This document shows, piece after piece, positions 1 through 6,376 of a DNA stretch of 7,405 nt. A program made the translations under genes and the position numbers. This DNA comes from an uncultured Bacteroidales bacterium (lineage in GTDB: Bacteria; Bacteroidota; Bacteroidia; Bacteroidales; F082). Below the pieces are notes generated by a model. The model was not told the DNA's origin, did no database searches, and was given only the letters and a program-made list of their open reading frames with translations. The stretch's first letter is position 1. Each line of letters starts with the position of its first letter. The DNA lies in NCBI GenBank assembly GCA_937884015.1, contig CALGBV010000335.1, positions 1 through 7,405 of the forward strand. The letters are read 5' to 3'.

Positions 1-725
1 TGCTAGCCGATATGGAAGACCGCGATGATAATGTGTATCGTGTTGTCCTTGAAGCCGAACCGATTCCTCGTTCAGCGCGTCGTGCAAGCTATGGCGGACC
101 TCACCGTTATGACAATCTTTATGGTTATGCCAGTTCTGACATTGTGGCGAGTGCTTCAAAAAAGCTGGATGTCATCGCCAGCCGCATTTACGCCCAGTCG
201 AAATCGTATGACGAAGTTTATGAAATGGCACGCAACAAGTCGGAAATGTTGAGCAGCATTCCTGCCATTATGCCAGTGAAAGCTGAGGATTTGAAATACA
301 TTTCATCTTTTTTCGGTTATCGTCCCGATCCAATTGATAATGAAATAAAATTCCATAGCGGCATTGATTTTTCTGCCAATGAAGGCGTTCAGGTTCATGC
401 CGTTGGCAATGGTAAGGTGATTGAAGTGGAGACAACGCAATGGGGTTACGGAAAAATGGTAACTATCGACCATGGCTTTGGCTACAAGACGCGATACGCT
501 CATTTGAAGAACTTTGCAGTGCGGAAAGGCCAGAAAGTGACGCGCGGACAGGTGATTGGCCGTGTGGGAACAACAGGCAAGTCGACGGGCGCTCATTTGC
601 ATTACGAAGTGCTGAAAAATGATGTTCAGATTGACCCCATTCACTTCTTTTATAACGATTTGACGCCCGACCAGTACGAAAAATTCTTGGAGCGTTCGAG
701 GATACCTACAAAAACAATGGACTAA
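1..725 (+). CDS. M23 family (LytM-type) zinc metallopeptidase, 5'-truncated by the window edge
   Basis: This is a peptidoglycan endopeptidase of the M23 family, expected to act in the periplasm by cutting peptide cross-bridges. Numbering from the Met at base 12, the catalytic domain spans about residues 90-212. It has the HxxxD zinc motif (H115, D119), a YAH motif (H164) and the HLH motif (H195, H197); H115, D119 and H197 are the expected zinc ligands. The frame stays open through base 3 (codons for Leu-Ala-Asp before that Met). The text around RDDNVYR and EAEPIP resembles the middle of Bacteroidetes M23 proteins of about 320 residues, whose N-terminus carries a membrane segment and coiled coil. 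The true start is therefore upstream, and the Met at base 12 is internal. The C-terminal tail after the domain (NDLTPDQYEKFLERSR) is typical of this subgroup. All catalytic residues are present, so the protein is probably active rather than a LytM activator such as EnvC. The merR gene starts 2 bases after its stop. The family call is firm; substrate specificity is unknown. Confidence 0.93.
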   Translation, partial: LADMEDRDDNVYRVVLEAEPIPRSARRASYGGPHRYDNLYGYASSDIVASASKKLDVIASRIYAQSKSYDEVYEMARNKSEMLSSIPAIMPVKAEDLKYISSFFGYRPDPIDNEIKFHSGIDFSANEGVQVHAVGNGKVIEVETTQWGYGKMVTIDHGFGYKTRYAHLKNFAVRKGQKVTRGQVIGRVGTTGKSTGAHLHYEVLKNDVQIDPIHFFYNDLTPDQYEKFLERSRIPTKTMD

Positions 726-727
726 TT

Positions 728-1087
728 ATGGAAGAGAGCAAATCAGGAAAATATTATTACAGCATCGGCGAAGTGGCTGAAATGTTTGGTGTCAACACCT
801 CGATGATTCGCTATTGGGAAAAGGAATTCGACGTGTTGCGTCCGCGCAAAAACAAGAAGGGCAACCGCCTGTTCACAGAACGTGATGTACGCTATGTGCA
901 TGTCATTTACCATCTTACGAAGGTGAAAGGCTATACTTTGGCAGGCGCAAAACAGGCTTTGAAAGACAAATTCAGCGATTACGAAGAACGCATGATTTTG
1001 CTTGAAACCCTCGACAAGACCCGTGATTTTCTCTTGTCGTTGGATAAGAGCCTGGCTGAAAAACAGAAGGGATTGAAGAAAGCCTAA
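728..1087 (+). CDS. MerR-family HTH transcriptional regulator (small, no metal-binding cysteines)
   Basis: A 119-residue DNA-binding protein. The MerR-type winged helix-turn-helix covers about residues 10-78: YSIGEVAEMFGV (11-22) and the recognition-helix signature SMIRYWEKEF (25-34), then a basic wing around KNKKGNRLF (41-49) and the second helical pair up to QAL (78). Residues 86-115 look like a short dimerising coiled coil. The protein contains no cysteine, and there is no room for a ligand-binding domain, so it is not a metal or redox sensor of the classical MerR or SoxR kind. Its signal is unknown. The start is 2 bases after the stop of the M23 peptidase gene, with no Shine-Dalgarno sequence, so the two are probably one transcript. 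From memory this peptidase-regulator pair recurs in Bacteroidetes, but I could not check that. The TAA stop (1085-1087) overlaps the hldD stop on the other strand. Confidence 0.9.
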   Translation: MEESKSGKYYYSIGEVAEMFGVNTSMIRYWEKEFDVLRPRKNKKGNRLFTERDVRYVHVIYHLTKVKGYTLAGAKQALKDKFSDYEERMILLETLDKTRDFLLSLDKSLAEKQKGLKKA

Positions 1088-2049
1088 AAATACCGTTTCC
1101 CAATCAAATAGTTTGTCACATAGTCGTTTACGCCGTCTTCCAAGGTGGTGAAAGGCTTGTTGTATCCGGCTTTGCGCAGTTTGTCCATTTTGGCTTCCGT
1201 GAAATACTGGTACTTGTCGCGGATGTCCAAAGGCGTGTCAATGAATTGGATGTTGGTCTTCAGATGCAGGGCTTTGAAAGTGTTGTCGGCCAAGTCGAAG
1301 AATGAGCGTGCTTCGCCGGTGCCTACGTTGTACAATCCGCTTTCGGGTTTGTGTTGCATGAGCCAAAGAATGACGTTGGCGACATCTTTCACATATACGA
1401 AATCGCGTAATTGCTGACCATCCTTATAATCGGGACGATGCGAGCGGAACAACTTGACTTGTCCGGTCGTGTTGATTTGCCCAAAGGAATGAAGAATGAC
1501 CGATGCCATGCGGCCTTTGTGGTATTCGTTTGGACCGTAGACGTTGAAAAACTTCAAGCCTGCCCAAAATGGAGGACAGTTTTCCTGTTTCAGAATCCAT
1601 TTGTCGATTTCGTTTTTCGAGCGTCCGTAGGCATTCAGCGGTTGCAAGTCGTTCACGATTTCGTGACTGTCGATGTAACCCAATTCGCCCATGCCGTAGG
1701 TGGCAGCCGAAGATGCATAAATCATAGGGATCTGATGTTCGGTGCAGATCTTCCAAATGGCGAGCGTATAATTGACATTCAGTTTCTGAAACACGTTGTA
1801 ATCGAATTCCGTGGTGTCGGTGCGGGCGCCAAGGTGAATGACAAAATCAATTTCATCGTGATGCTTTTCAAACCATTCGATGAATGCGTTTCTGTCAATC
1901 AGTGAATTGTATTTCTTGCAGGAATAGTTTTCCTTTTTTTGCGTTTTACTGAAGTCGTCGACCAAAACCAAATCCTCAAATCCGTTTCGGTTCAAGGTGC
2001 CGGCAACCACGCTGGCAATGAATCCTGCTGCTCCTGTAATGACTATCAT
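1084..2049 (-). CDS. hldD: ADP-L-glycero-D-manno-heptose 6-epimerase
   Basis: An NAD(P)-dependent extended short-chain dehydrogenase/epimerase of 321 residues, a normal length for HldD (also called RfaD or WaaD). It converts ADP-D-glycero-D-manno-heptose to the L-glycero form used in the LPS inner core. An N-terminal Rossmann motif reads GAAGFIA (6-12). Ser113/Ser114 lie in YASSAATYG, and the YxxxK pair is Y141/K145. NVYGPNEYHKGRMASV (169-184) is characteristic of HldD; its K178, with Y141, corresponds to the two catalytic bases known in the E. coli enzyme (Y140, K178). FRSHRPDYKDGQQLRDFVYV (201-220) is a second subfamily signature. It is the last gene of the minus-strand operon, starting 3 bases after the rluD stop. 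No other heptose genes (gmhA, hldE) are in the window. A generic sugar epimerase is unlikely given these signatures. Confidence 0.94.
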   Translation of the reverse strand: MIVITGAAGFIASVVAGTLNRNGFEDLVLVDDFSKTQKKENYSCKKYNSLIDRNAFIEWFEKHHDEIDFVIHLGARTDTTEFDYNVFQKLNVNYTLAIWKICTEHQIPMIYASSAATYGMGELGYIDSHEIVNDLQPLNAYGRSKNEIDKWILKQENCPPFWAGLKFFNVYGPNEYHKGRMASVILHSFGQINTTGQVKLFRSHRPDYKDGQQLRDFVYVKDVANVILWLMQHKPESGLYNVGTGEARSFFDLADNTFKALHLKTNIQFIDTPLDIRDKYQYFTEAKMDKLRKAGYNKPFTTLEDGVNDYVTNYLIGKRYF

Positions 2050-2052
2050 GGA

Positions 2053-3117
2053 TTATTCCTCTCCCAAATTTCTGGTTTTCATATAGTTTCTCCACTTTTC
2101 CAAGACGGCTATCATGTCATCAGGCAATTCGGAAACGAACATCATGGTTTTGCCCGTGGTCGGGTGAACGAAACCTAATTCCTTGGCGTGCAGTGCATGG
2201 CGAGGAATGATTTTGAAGCAGTTGTCGATGAATTGCTTGTATTTCGAGAAAGTCGTGCCTTTCAGAATCATGTCGCCGCCGTAAGTGGCATCGTTGAAAA
2301 GCGGATGACCGATATGTTGCGAGTGGACGCGGATTTGGTGCGTGCGGCCTGTCTCCAAACGGTATTCGTTCAGCGTGACGTAGCCGAAACGTTCCAAAAC
2401 GTGCCAGTGCGTGATGGCTTCCTTGCCGTAGTCGCCGTTGGGGTAGACGGCCATTTTGCGGCGGTCATTGGCGCTGCGGCCGATGTTGCCTTCAATGGTG
2501 CCGTCGTCTTCGTCGAAATCGCCCCAAACCAAGGCGTTGTAGCGGCGATGAATGCTGTGCTCGAAAAACTGTCTTGCAAGGATGGCTTGCGCGGTCTCGT
2601 TTTTGGCTACCAAAAGCAACCCCGTCGTGTCCTTGTCGATACGGTGAACGAGGTAACCAAACTTGTTTTCTACGTTTTGACGGGTCTGTTCAAAATGAAA
2701 AGCCAAGCCGTTCAGCAAGGTGCCATCAAAATTTCCGTGTCCGGGATGGACGACCAGTCCGGCTTGCTTGTTGATTACGATGACGTCATCGTCTTCGTAA
2801 ACGATTTCAAGCGGAATTTGCTGCGGCTTTATGTCGGTTTCGCGCGGCGGATAACTGAACACGATGCTGATGACATCATTCGGCTTCACTTTATAGTTCT
2901 GTTTTACAGCCTTTTCGTTAACCAAAATGTTGCCAGCCTTGGCAGCATTCTGCACGCGGTTGCGCGAAATGTTCTGAATGTGATTGGTTAAAAAAGTGTC
3001 GATGCGTTCCAAGGCTTGGCCTTTGTCGACCACGATGCGGATATGTTCGTACAATTCGCCGCCTTCTTCTTCGGCGGTTTCGTTTTCTAAAATTTCGTCA
3101 ATGTTGGCTTCGCTCAT
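2053..3117 (-). CDS. rluD: 23S rRNA pseudouridine synthase, RluD subfamily of RluA family
   Basis: A 354-residue RNA-modifying enzyme expected to make pseudouridines in helix 69 of 23S rRNA (E. coli positions 1911, 1915 and 1917). After an acidic N-terminal extension (1-20, Glu-rich) comes an S4 RNA-binding domain, about 35-88 (RIDTFLTNHI, SRNRVQNAAKAGNILVN). The catalytic domain has VINKQAGLVVHPGHG (114-128). The catalytic motif is HRIDKDTTGLLLVAK (158-172), with Asp161 as the nucleophile. The RluA-family signature LETGRTHQIRVHSQHIGHPL is at 254-273. S4 domain plus HPGHG favours RluD over RluA, which lacks S4; RluC is the main alternative. The start ATG overlaps the stop of the upstream T9SS-protein gene (ATGA, 3117-3114), which suggests translational coupling and fixes the start. 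The hldD gene follows after a 3-base gap. Confidence 0.92.
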   Translation of the reverse strand: MSEANIDEILENETAEEEGGELYEHIRIVVDKGQALERIDTFLTNHIQNISRNRVQNAAKAGNILVNEKAVKQNYKVKPNDVISIVFSYPPRETDIKPQQIPLEIVYEDDDVIVINKQAGLVVHPGHGNFDGTLLNGLAFHFEQTRQNVENKFGYLVHRIDKDTTGLLLVAKNETAQAILARQFFEHSIHRRYNALVWGDFDEDDGTIEGNIGRSANDRRKMAVYPNGDYGKEAITHWHVLERFGYVTLNEYRLETGRTHQIRVHSQHIGHPLFNDATYGGDMILKGTTFSKYKQFIDNCFKIIPRHALHAKELGFVHPTTGKTMMFVSELPDDMIAVLEKWRNYMKTRNLGEE

Positions 3118-5228
3118 TTCTCGATGATGAATTTTTGAGTAAAGTTCTGACCGTCAAGGGTCGTGATCTGGATGAAATAAAGACCGTCGCAGAAATCGCT
3201 AATGGCAATTTGGGTTGTCGTGGCACCTTGATAAAGTCTGCGGCCCGTAATGTCGTAAATGTTAATGTTGCTGATTTCGGATGCTTCTATACCATTGATA
3301 TTCAATGTTGAAGAAGCAGGGTTCGGGTAAAGGCTGATGGCATTGTCGGCGTTTTGCTCTTCGACACCTATATAATATGATTCGCCGACCACAGGACGCA
3401 TCATAATGCTGCCTGGATATTGGCTTTGCATCCACGAACCGGTCACGTTGTAGAACGTGTATTCGCGGTTGTCGTTTGAGGAATCGAAACCGATGTTAAT
3501 GACACCGCTGCTTTGCTGCACGAGACCGATGTAGAAAATGCCTGTCATGTCGACTTTTTTGTCAAATTCGTAATAACTGAATTTGTAGGGTTGTTCTTCC
3601 CAACGTGGGTGCTGGTTTTTCATACGGTAGACTTCTTCTCCCGGATGTCCGTTTTGTTCTTTCCAGATTACGATGTCGAAATATTTGTCGTTGGCATCGT
3701 GAAGTGTGTGATTGAAAAGCAGTTGCACGCCGTAGAGTTTGTCGAAGGTGGTCAGTTCAAATTTCACTGCAAAACTGCCGTTGGTTGGCTCAACGCCGTA
3801 GCCGAGTTCGGGCGTGCCATCATCGTAGGCGTAATAATTGTAGAAACCTTGGCGGTAAACCATGGAATCCATCATTGGCGGCATAGCAGTTGAATCGTAA
3901 ATGTAATGACGGATGATGTATGAAGTCGTATCGCGCAAGGGGTCGATGCTGAAGGCTTGACCGACATACGGACAGGCTGGCGATTCGGAATTGATGTCGC
4001 ACTGGAGAAATCCGCTTTGCTGGTATGGTGCAATGGCTTTAGGGGCTAATTCTCTTTTATAATGCTGATTTCCATTGACTTGGTCGACGGTATAGTAATA
4101 ATTTAAGGTGCGTTCCTGATTGTCGAGGTTGGCAATGTCCAGATAGAAATTCTCGCTGATGGCGGCGGTGTTGATGACTTTGTACTGCGAGTAAGGCATA
4201 GCCTGATAGCGTTTCAGGAAACTTGGCGCTTTGCCCGAAAAGGCTAGCATTGGAATGGAACCGTCGGTCTTGGTGCGGTTGATGTTCAGGTAAACCAAAT
4301 CGATGTTCCAGTTGTCTTCATTGCCACGGCTGCTGGGCTGCAACGAATTGACGATGCTGGCATAGTTGTAGAAACGGAAATAGAAATTGGAGCGGAAATA
4401 ACTTGGGTCGGTGATTGGAATCATGACTTGCTTGAAATATTGTCCGTTGTTTTCAGCCATGAATTGCTCTAAAGTCTGTCCTGGGGCACTCCAAATGTGG
4501 TGCCAAGTAGTGTCGGCGACAGTTTCAAAAACGGAATCGCATGGCATGGCAATGCTGCCTTGCGTGACGTGGGTCAGCGTGTCGGTGATGATGGTGAAAA
4601 GATGTGGGTTGCAGCCGCCAAAACTCCAAACGGTATCGCCGGGAAACAGCGTGTCAACCATCATTTCATTGAAGATCTCTTGTATGCTGACTTGTTGGTA
4701 ATCAATGTAAAGGAATTGTTGCCTTTCGACTGCGGTGCCGAATTGCAGGACGAGCGAGTCTTGTCCTTCAGGCGCGTTTCCGTTGCCTTGAGGTTGATAA
4801 TAGAAACTGAAATAGAGCGAGTCGGCAGGCGAGATGGCTCTCGGTGATGGTTCAAAGATGGAGTCGAGGCGGATGCGTGCCGAGGTGAGATATTCGGCGA
4901 CAAACGGGTTGCTGATGGCATAGTCGTATACCTTCCCGTATTCGTCCAATACATCAAGGGTGGCGGCGTTTCGCGTGGGCGGATTCAAAGGGAAACCGTC
5001 GTTGACTAAAACGTTTCTGTCGGTCCATTTTGCGGCGTCGGGATAGGTTTTCGACTTGCTGAAATCATCGAAAAATGGCAATGTCACTACAGGGCTTTTG
5101 GCGGATTTTGCCGATGGAATTGGCTTCGTTTCGGTTTGAAATCCCGTCAAGATTTCCTGAGCTTGCGATTGGCGGGGGAAAAAGCCCAAAATAAGTGCCA
5201 GTGCGGCTATTTTAAAACTCGTCTTCAT
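3114..5228 (-). CDS. Secreted protein of unknown function with a C-terminal T9SS type A sorting domain
   Basis: A 704-residue exported protein. Residues 1-23 form a Sec signal peptide: basic MKTSFK, a hydrophobic core, and SQA before a likely cut at 23/24. The C-terminus, about 626-704, is a Por-secretion (T9SS type A) sorting domain: YPNPASSTLNI from 634, INIYDITGRRLYQG (655-668), DGLYFIQI (681-688) and the terminal FTQKFIIEK. The protein should cross the outer membrane through the T9SS and be released or anchored at the surface. The 600-residue passenger has no recognised catalytic motif. It is rich in aromatic residues and beta-type sequence. It contains FFDDFS (52-57), NEDNWNIDLVYLN (303-315), similar in style to jelly-roll modules, and YAYDDGTPELGYG (466-478), a pattern I associate with Bacteroidetes surface proteins. 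The gene overlaps the PASTA gene by 17 bases upstream and rluD by 4 bases downstream, so it is inside an operon. The export route is well supported; the function is unknown. Confidence 0.9.
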   Translation of the reverse strand: MKTSFKIAALALILGFFPRQSQAQEILTGFQTETKPIPSAKSAKSPVVTLPFFDDFSKSKTYPDAAKWTDRNVLVNDGFPLNPPTRNAATLDVLDEYGKVYDYAISNPFVAEYLTSARIRLDSIFEPSPRAISPADSLYFSFYYQPQGNGNAPEGQDSLVLQFGTAVERQQFLYIDYQQVSIQEIFNEMMVDTLFPGDTVWSFGGCNPHLFTIITDTLTHVTQGSIAMPCDSVFETVADTTWHHIWSAPGQTLEQFMAENNGQYFKQVMIPITDPSYFRSNFYFRFYNYASIVNSLQPSSRGNEDNWNIDLVYLNINRTKTDGSIPMLAFSGKAPSFLKRYQAMPYSQYKVINTAAISENFYLDIANLDNQERTLNYYYTVDQVNGNQHYKRELAPKAIAPYQQSGFLQCDINSESPACPYVGQAFSIDPLRDTTSYIIRHYIYDSTAMPPMMDSMVYRQGFYNYYAYDDGTPELGYGVEPTNGSFAVKFELTTFDKLYGVQLLFNHTLHDANDKYFDIVIWKEQNGHPGEEVYRMKNQHPRWEEQPYKFSYYEFDKKVDMTGIFYIGLVQQSSGVINIGFDSSNDNREYTFYNVTGSWMQSQYPGSIMMRPVVGESYYIGVEEQNADNAISLYPNPASSTLNINGIEASEISNINIYDITGRRLYQGATTTQIAISDFCDGLYFIQITTLDGQNFTQKFIIEK

Positions 5229-6117
5229 ATTCTATGTCTGTGGTTTCAATGTTTTCTTCTGCTTCCTTGATTTCTTCGGGTTCCGCAATTTCCTCAATGA
5301 CAGGCTTGTTGTTGACCGAATCTTCGTGTAAAAGGTTTTTATATTCCTTGTCGAAATCAAGTTTTTTTGACGAACGGTACCATAGTTTGACAAAAGTGCC
5401 GGCTTCCACCAAACCTGAACTTGGTCCGGGTTGCATTTTCGTTACTTTCATGTATTGCAGGCTGTCGCTGTCGTCGAAGGTCTCTTCGCCCAAATTCAGT
5501 CCCGCAATGTTGAGCAGACGTTTTGCTTCAATGGCAGGACGGCCGATAAGGTTCGGAATTTCGATTTTCTTCTTGTCCTGTCCGAAACCGACGCGCAAGG
5601 CGATTTTGCTGCCTTTCACGATTTCGGTTCCTGGCGCAATGACTTGACCCTGATACAATTGCTCGATGACAGCGTTTTTAGCGAAATAGTCTTCGTAAAT
5701 TAGTTTTTCGACTTCCAAACCGTTCGATTCCAGCGTGCCGATGGCTTGTCGCAACGAAAGGTTTTTCAGGTTGGGCATCTCGGTTTTTTCGGGCATGACG
5801 GCCACAATGATGTAATAAATGTTGCGACCTTTCTTCACTTTCGAACCTGGCAAAGGATCTTGTTGGACAATCATTCCAGGCTCTTCTCCCTTCGGATAAA
5901 TGCTGTCGATGAGGATGAAATTGAAGTCGCGGTCGTATTCATTCTGCACTTCAAGGTAGTTTTTCCCGACGAAATCAGGCATCGTGTATACCTTGTCATG
6001 GCGCGTGTATCCGTCTAACGACTTGAATGCTATCCACATAAGGACAAAAAACAGCAAAATGATAATCAAAAGGTTTATGTAGAATTTCTTTTGCTTTAAA
6101 AACTCAAAGTGTCCCAT
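5212..6117 (-). CDS. Single-pass membrane protein with three periplasmic PASTA domains
   Basis: A 301-residue protein. It has a short cytoplasmic N-terminus (MGHFEFLKQKKF), one transmembrane helix at about 14-31, and three PASTA repeats at roughly 43-107, 111-178 and 184-248. Each repeat opens with a P-D/N-hydrophobic motif (MPDFVGK 46-52, MPNLKNL 114-120, IPNLIGR 187-193). Each ends in a P-G-x-x-V-x-x-G-type turn (LPGSKVKKG 89-97, APGTEIVKG 161-169, SGLVEAG 234-240). The tail, 270-301, is strongly acidic (Glu-rich, ending YEDEF). In Gram-positive bacteria PASTA domains sit on Ser/Thr kinases or penicillin-binding proteins and bind muropeptides or beta-lactams. Here there is no kinase or transpeptidase domain, so this is an orphan PASTA protein that may bind or sense peptidoglycan. 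It is the first gene of the operon and lies head-to-head with ddl, which fits an envelope role. The domain call is firm; the role is inferred. Confidence 0.9.
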   Translation of the reverse strand: MGHFEFLKQKKFYINLLIIILLFFVLMWIAFKSLDGYTRHDKVYTMPDFVGKNYLEVQNEYDRDFNFILIDSIYPKGEEPGMIVQQDPLPGSKVKKGRNIYYIIVAVMPEKTEMPNLKNLSLRQAIGTLESNGLEVEKLIYEDYFAKNAVIEQLYQGQVIAPGTEIVKGSKIALRVGFGQDKKKIEIPNLIGRPAIEAKRLLNIAGLNLGEETFDDSDSLQYMKVTKMQPGPSSGLVEAGTFVKLWYRSSKKLDFDKEYKNLLHEDSVNNKPVIEEIAEPEEIKEAEENIETTDIEYEDEF

Positions 6118-6186
6118 ACTTTAGTAAATTTGCAGCGTTATTTAAACTCGATTTGAGCGTTTTTATTGTTTGCTAATTTAAACCGA

Positions 6187-6219
6187 CAAAAATAGGAAAA
6201 AAAGTCGTTGAAACAGAAA
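6187..6219 (-). promoter_or_regulatory. Candidate Bacteroidetes-type promoter for the PASTA-T9SS-rluD-hldD operon
   Basis: On the minus strand, TATTTTTG (6194 to 6187) matches the Bacteroidetes -7 consensus TAnnTTTG exactly. A weak -33 element, TTTC at 6219-6216 (consensus TTTG), lies 21 bases upstream. Transcription would start near 6180, giving a leader of about 60 bases before the ATG at 6117. The -33 match is imperfect, and such boxes occur by chance in AT-rich DNA. Confidence 0.35.
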
Positions 6220-6245
6220 GTTTTATCTTGAAAGAAGTTTGATGG

Positions 6246-6335
6246 TTGGTTTTCAGTCTTCAGTTATCGGTTCTCAGTATTTGGCAAACCGAAAAATGAA
6301 AACTGAAAACTGAAAAACCGAGAACTGACAACCAA
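6246..6335. repeat. Long imperfect palindrome made of TCAGT/ACTGA and TCGGTT/AACCGA units
   Basis: The two arms pair in order: TTGGTT (6246-6251) with AACCAA (6330-6335); TCAGTT (6260-6265) with AACTGA (6323-6328); TCGGTT (6267-6272) with AACCGA (6316-6321); and TCAGT (6274-6278) with ACTGA (6309-6313). That is 23 pairs, with one mismatch, one small bulge and an 8-base loop-out on the left arm. The loop is 6279-6308. TCAGT occurs three times in the left arm (6253, 6260, 6274) and ACTGA three times in the right arm (6302, 6309, 6324), so the element is internally repetitive. From memory it resembles the intergenic TCAGTTTTCAGTT-type repeats seen in Bacteroidetes genomes, but copy number elsewhere cannot be seen here. 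It lies between divergent genes, so it is not an end-of-gene terminator for either neighbour. It would be in the ddl leader if ddl transcription starts upstream of it. Confidence 0.75.
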
Positions 6336-6376
6336 TTTTTAAATATTAAATCTTGAATTTTTAAATCTAACGATAT

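Larger units (their letters stand above)
6118..6376. other. Divergent intergenic region between the PASTA operon and ddl
   Basis: These 259 bases hold no convincing gene. They must carry the promoters for both the minus-strand operon and ddl. I see a TAnnTTTG-type -7 box for the minus strand (6187-6194), another match on the plus strand (TAAATTTG, 6125-6132) without a well-spaced -33 box, a long imperfect palindrome (6246-6335), and a very AT-rich stretch (6336-6376) directly before the ddl start. A frame open on the minus strand runs from inside ddl into this region, but it does not look like protein. Confidence 0.7.

Noticed and set aside
12..14. ATG at base 12 as the true start of the M23 peptidase
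   Set aside because: The frame stays open to the window edge, and the following text matches the interior of longer family members, which carry a membrane segment and coiled coil before this point.
1411..1905. Plus-strand open frame of 164 codons opposite hldD
   Set aside because: Antisense to conserved catalytic motifs of hldD, with no family resemblance of its own.
2188..2991. Long open frame (267 codons) on the plus strand opposite rluD
   Set aside because: It lies wholly inside the well-supported rluD gene on the other strand, has no recognisable domain and reads as a shadow of rluD codon usage.
6125..6132. TAAATTTG on the plus strand as a ddl promoter -7 box
   Set aside because: It matches TAnnTTTG, but the nearest upstream TTTG (6090-6093) is 31 bases away, too far for a -33 box, and the leader would be about 240 bases. 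Not strong enough to call.
6301..6328. Short tandem ACTGAAA units as a CRISPR-like or VNTR array
   Set aside because: Only three ACTGA copies at uneven spacing (7 and 15 bases) with no spacers of regular length; they are better explained as one arm of the palindrome.
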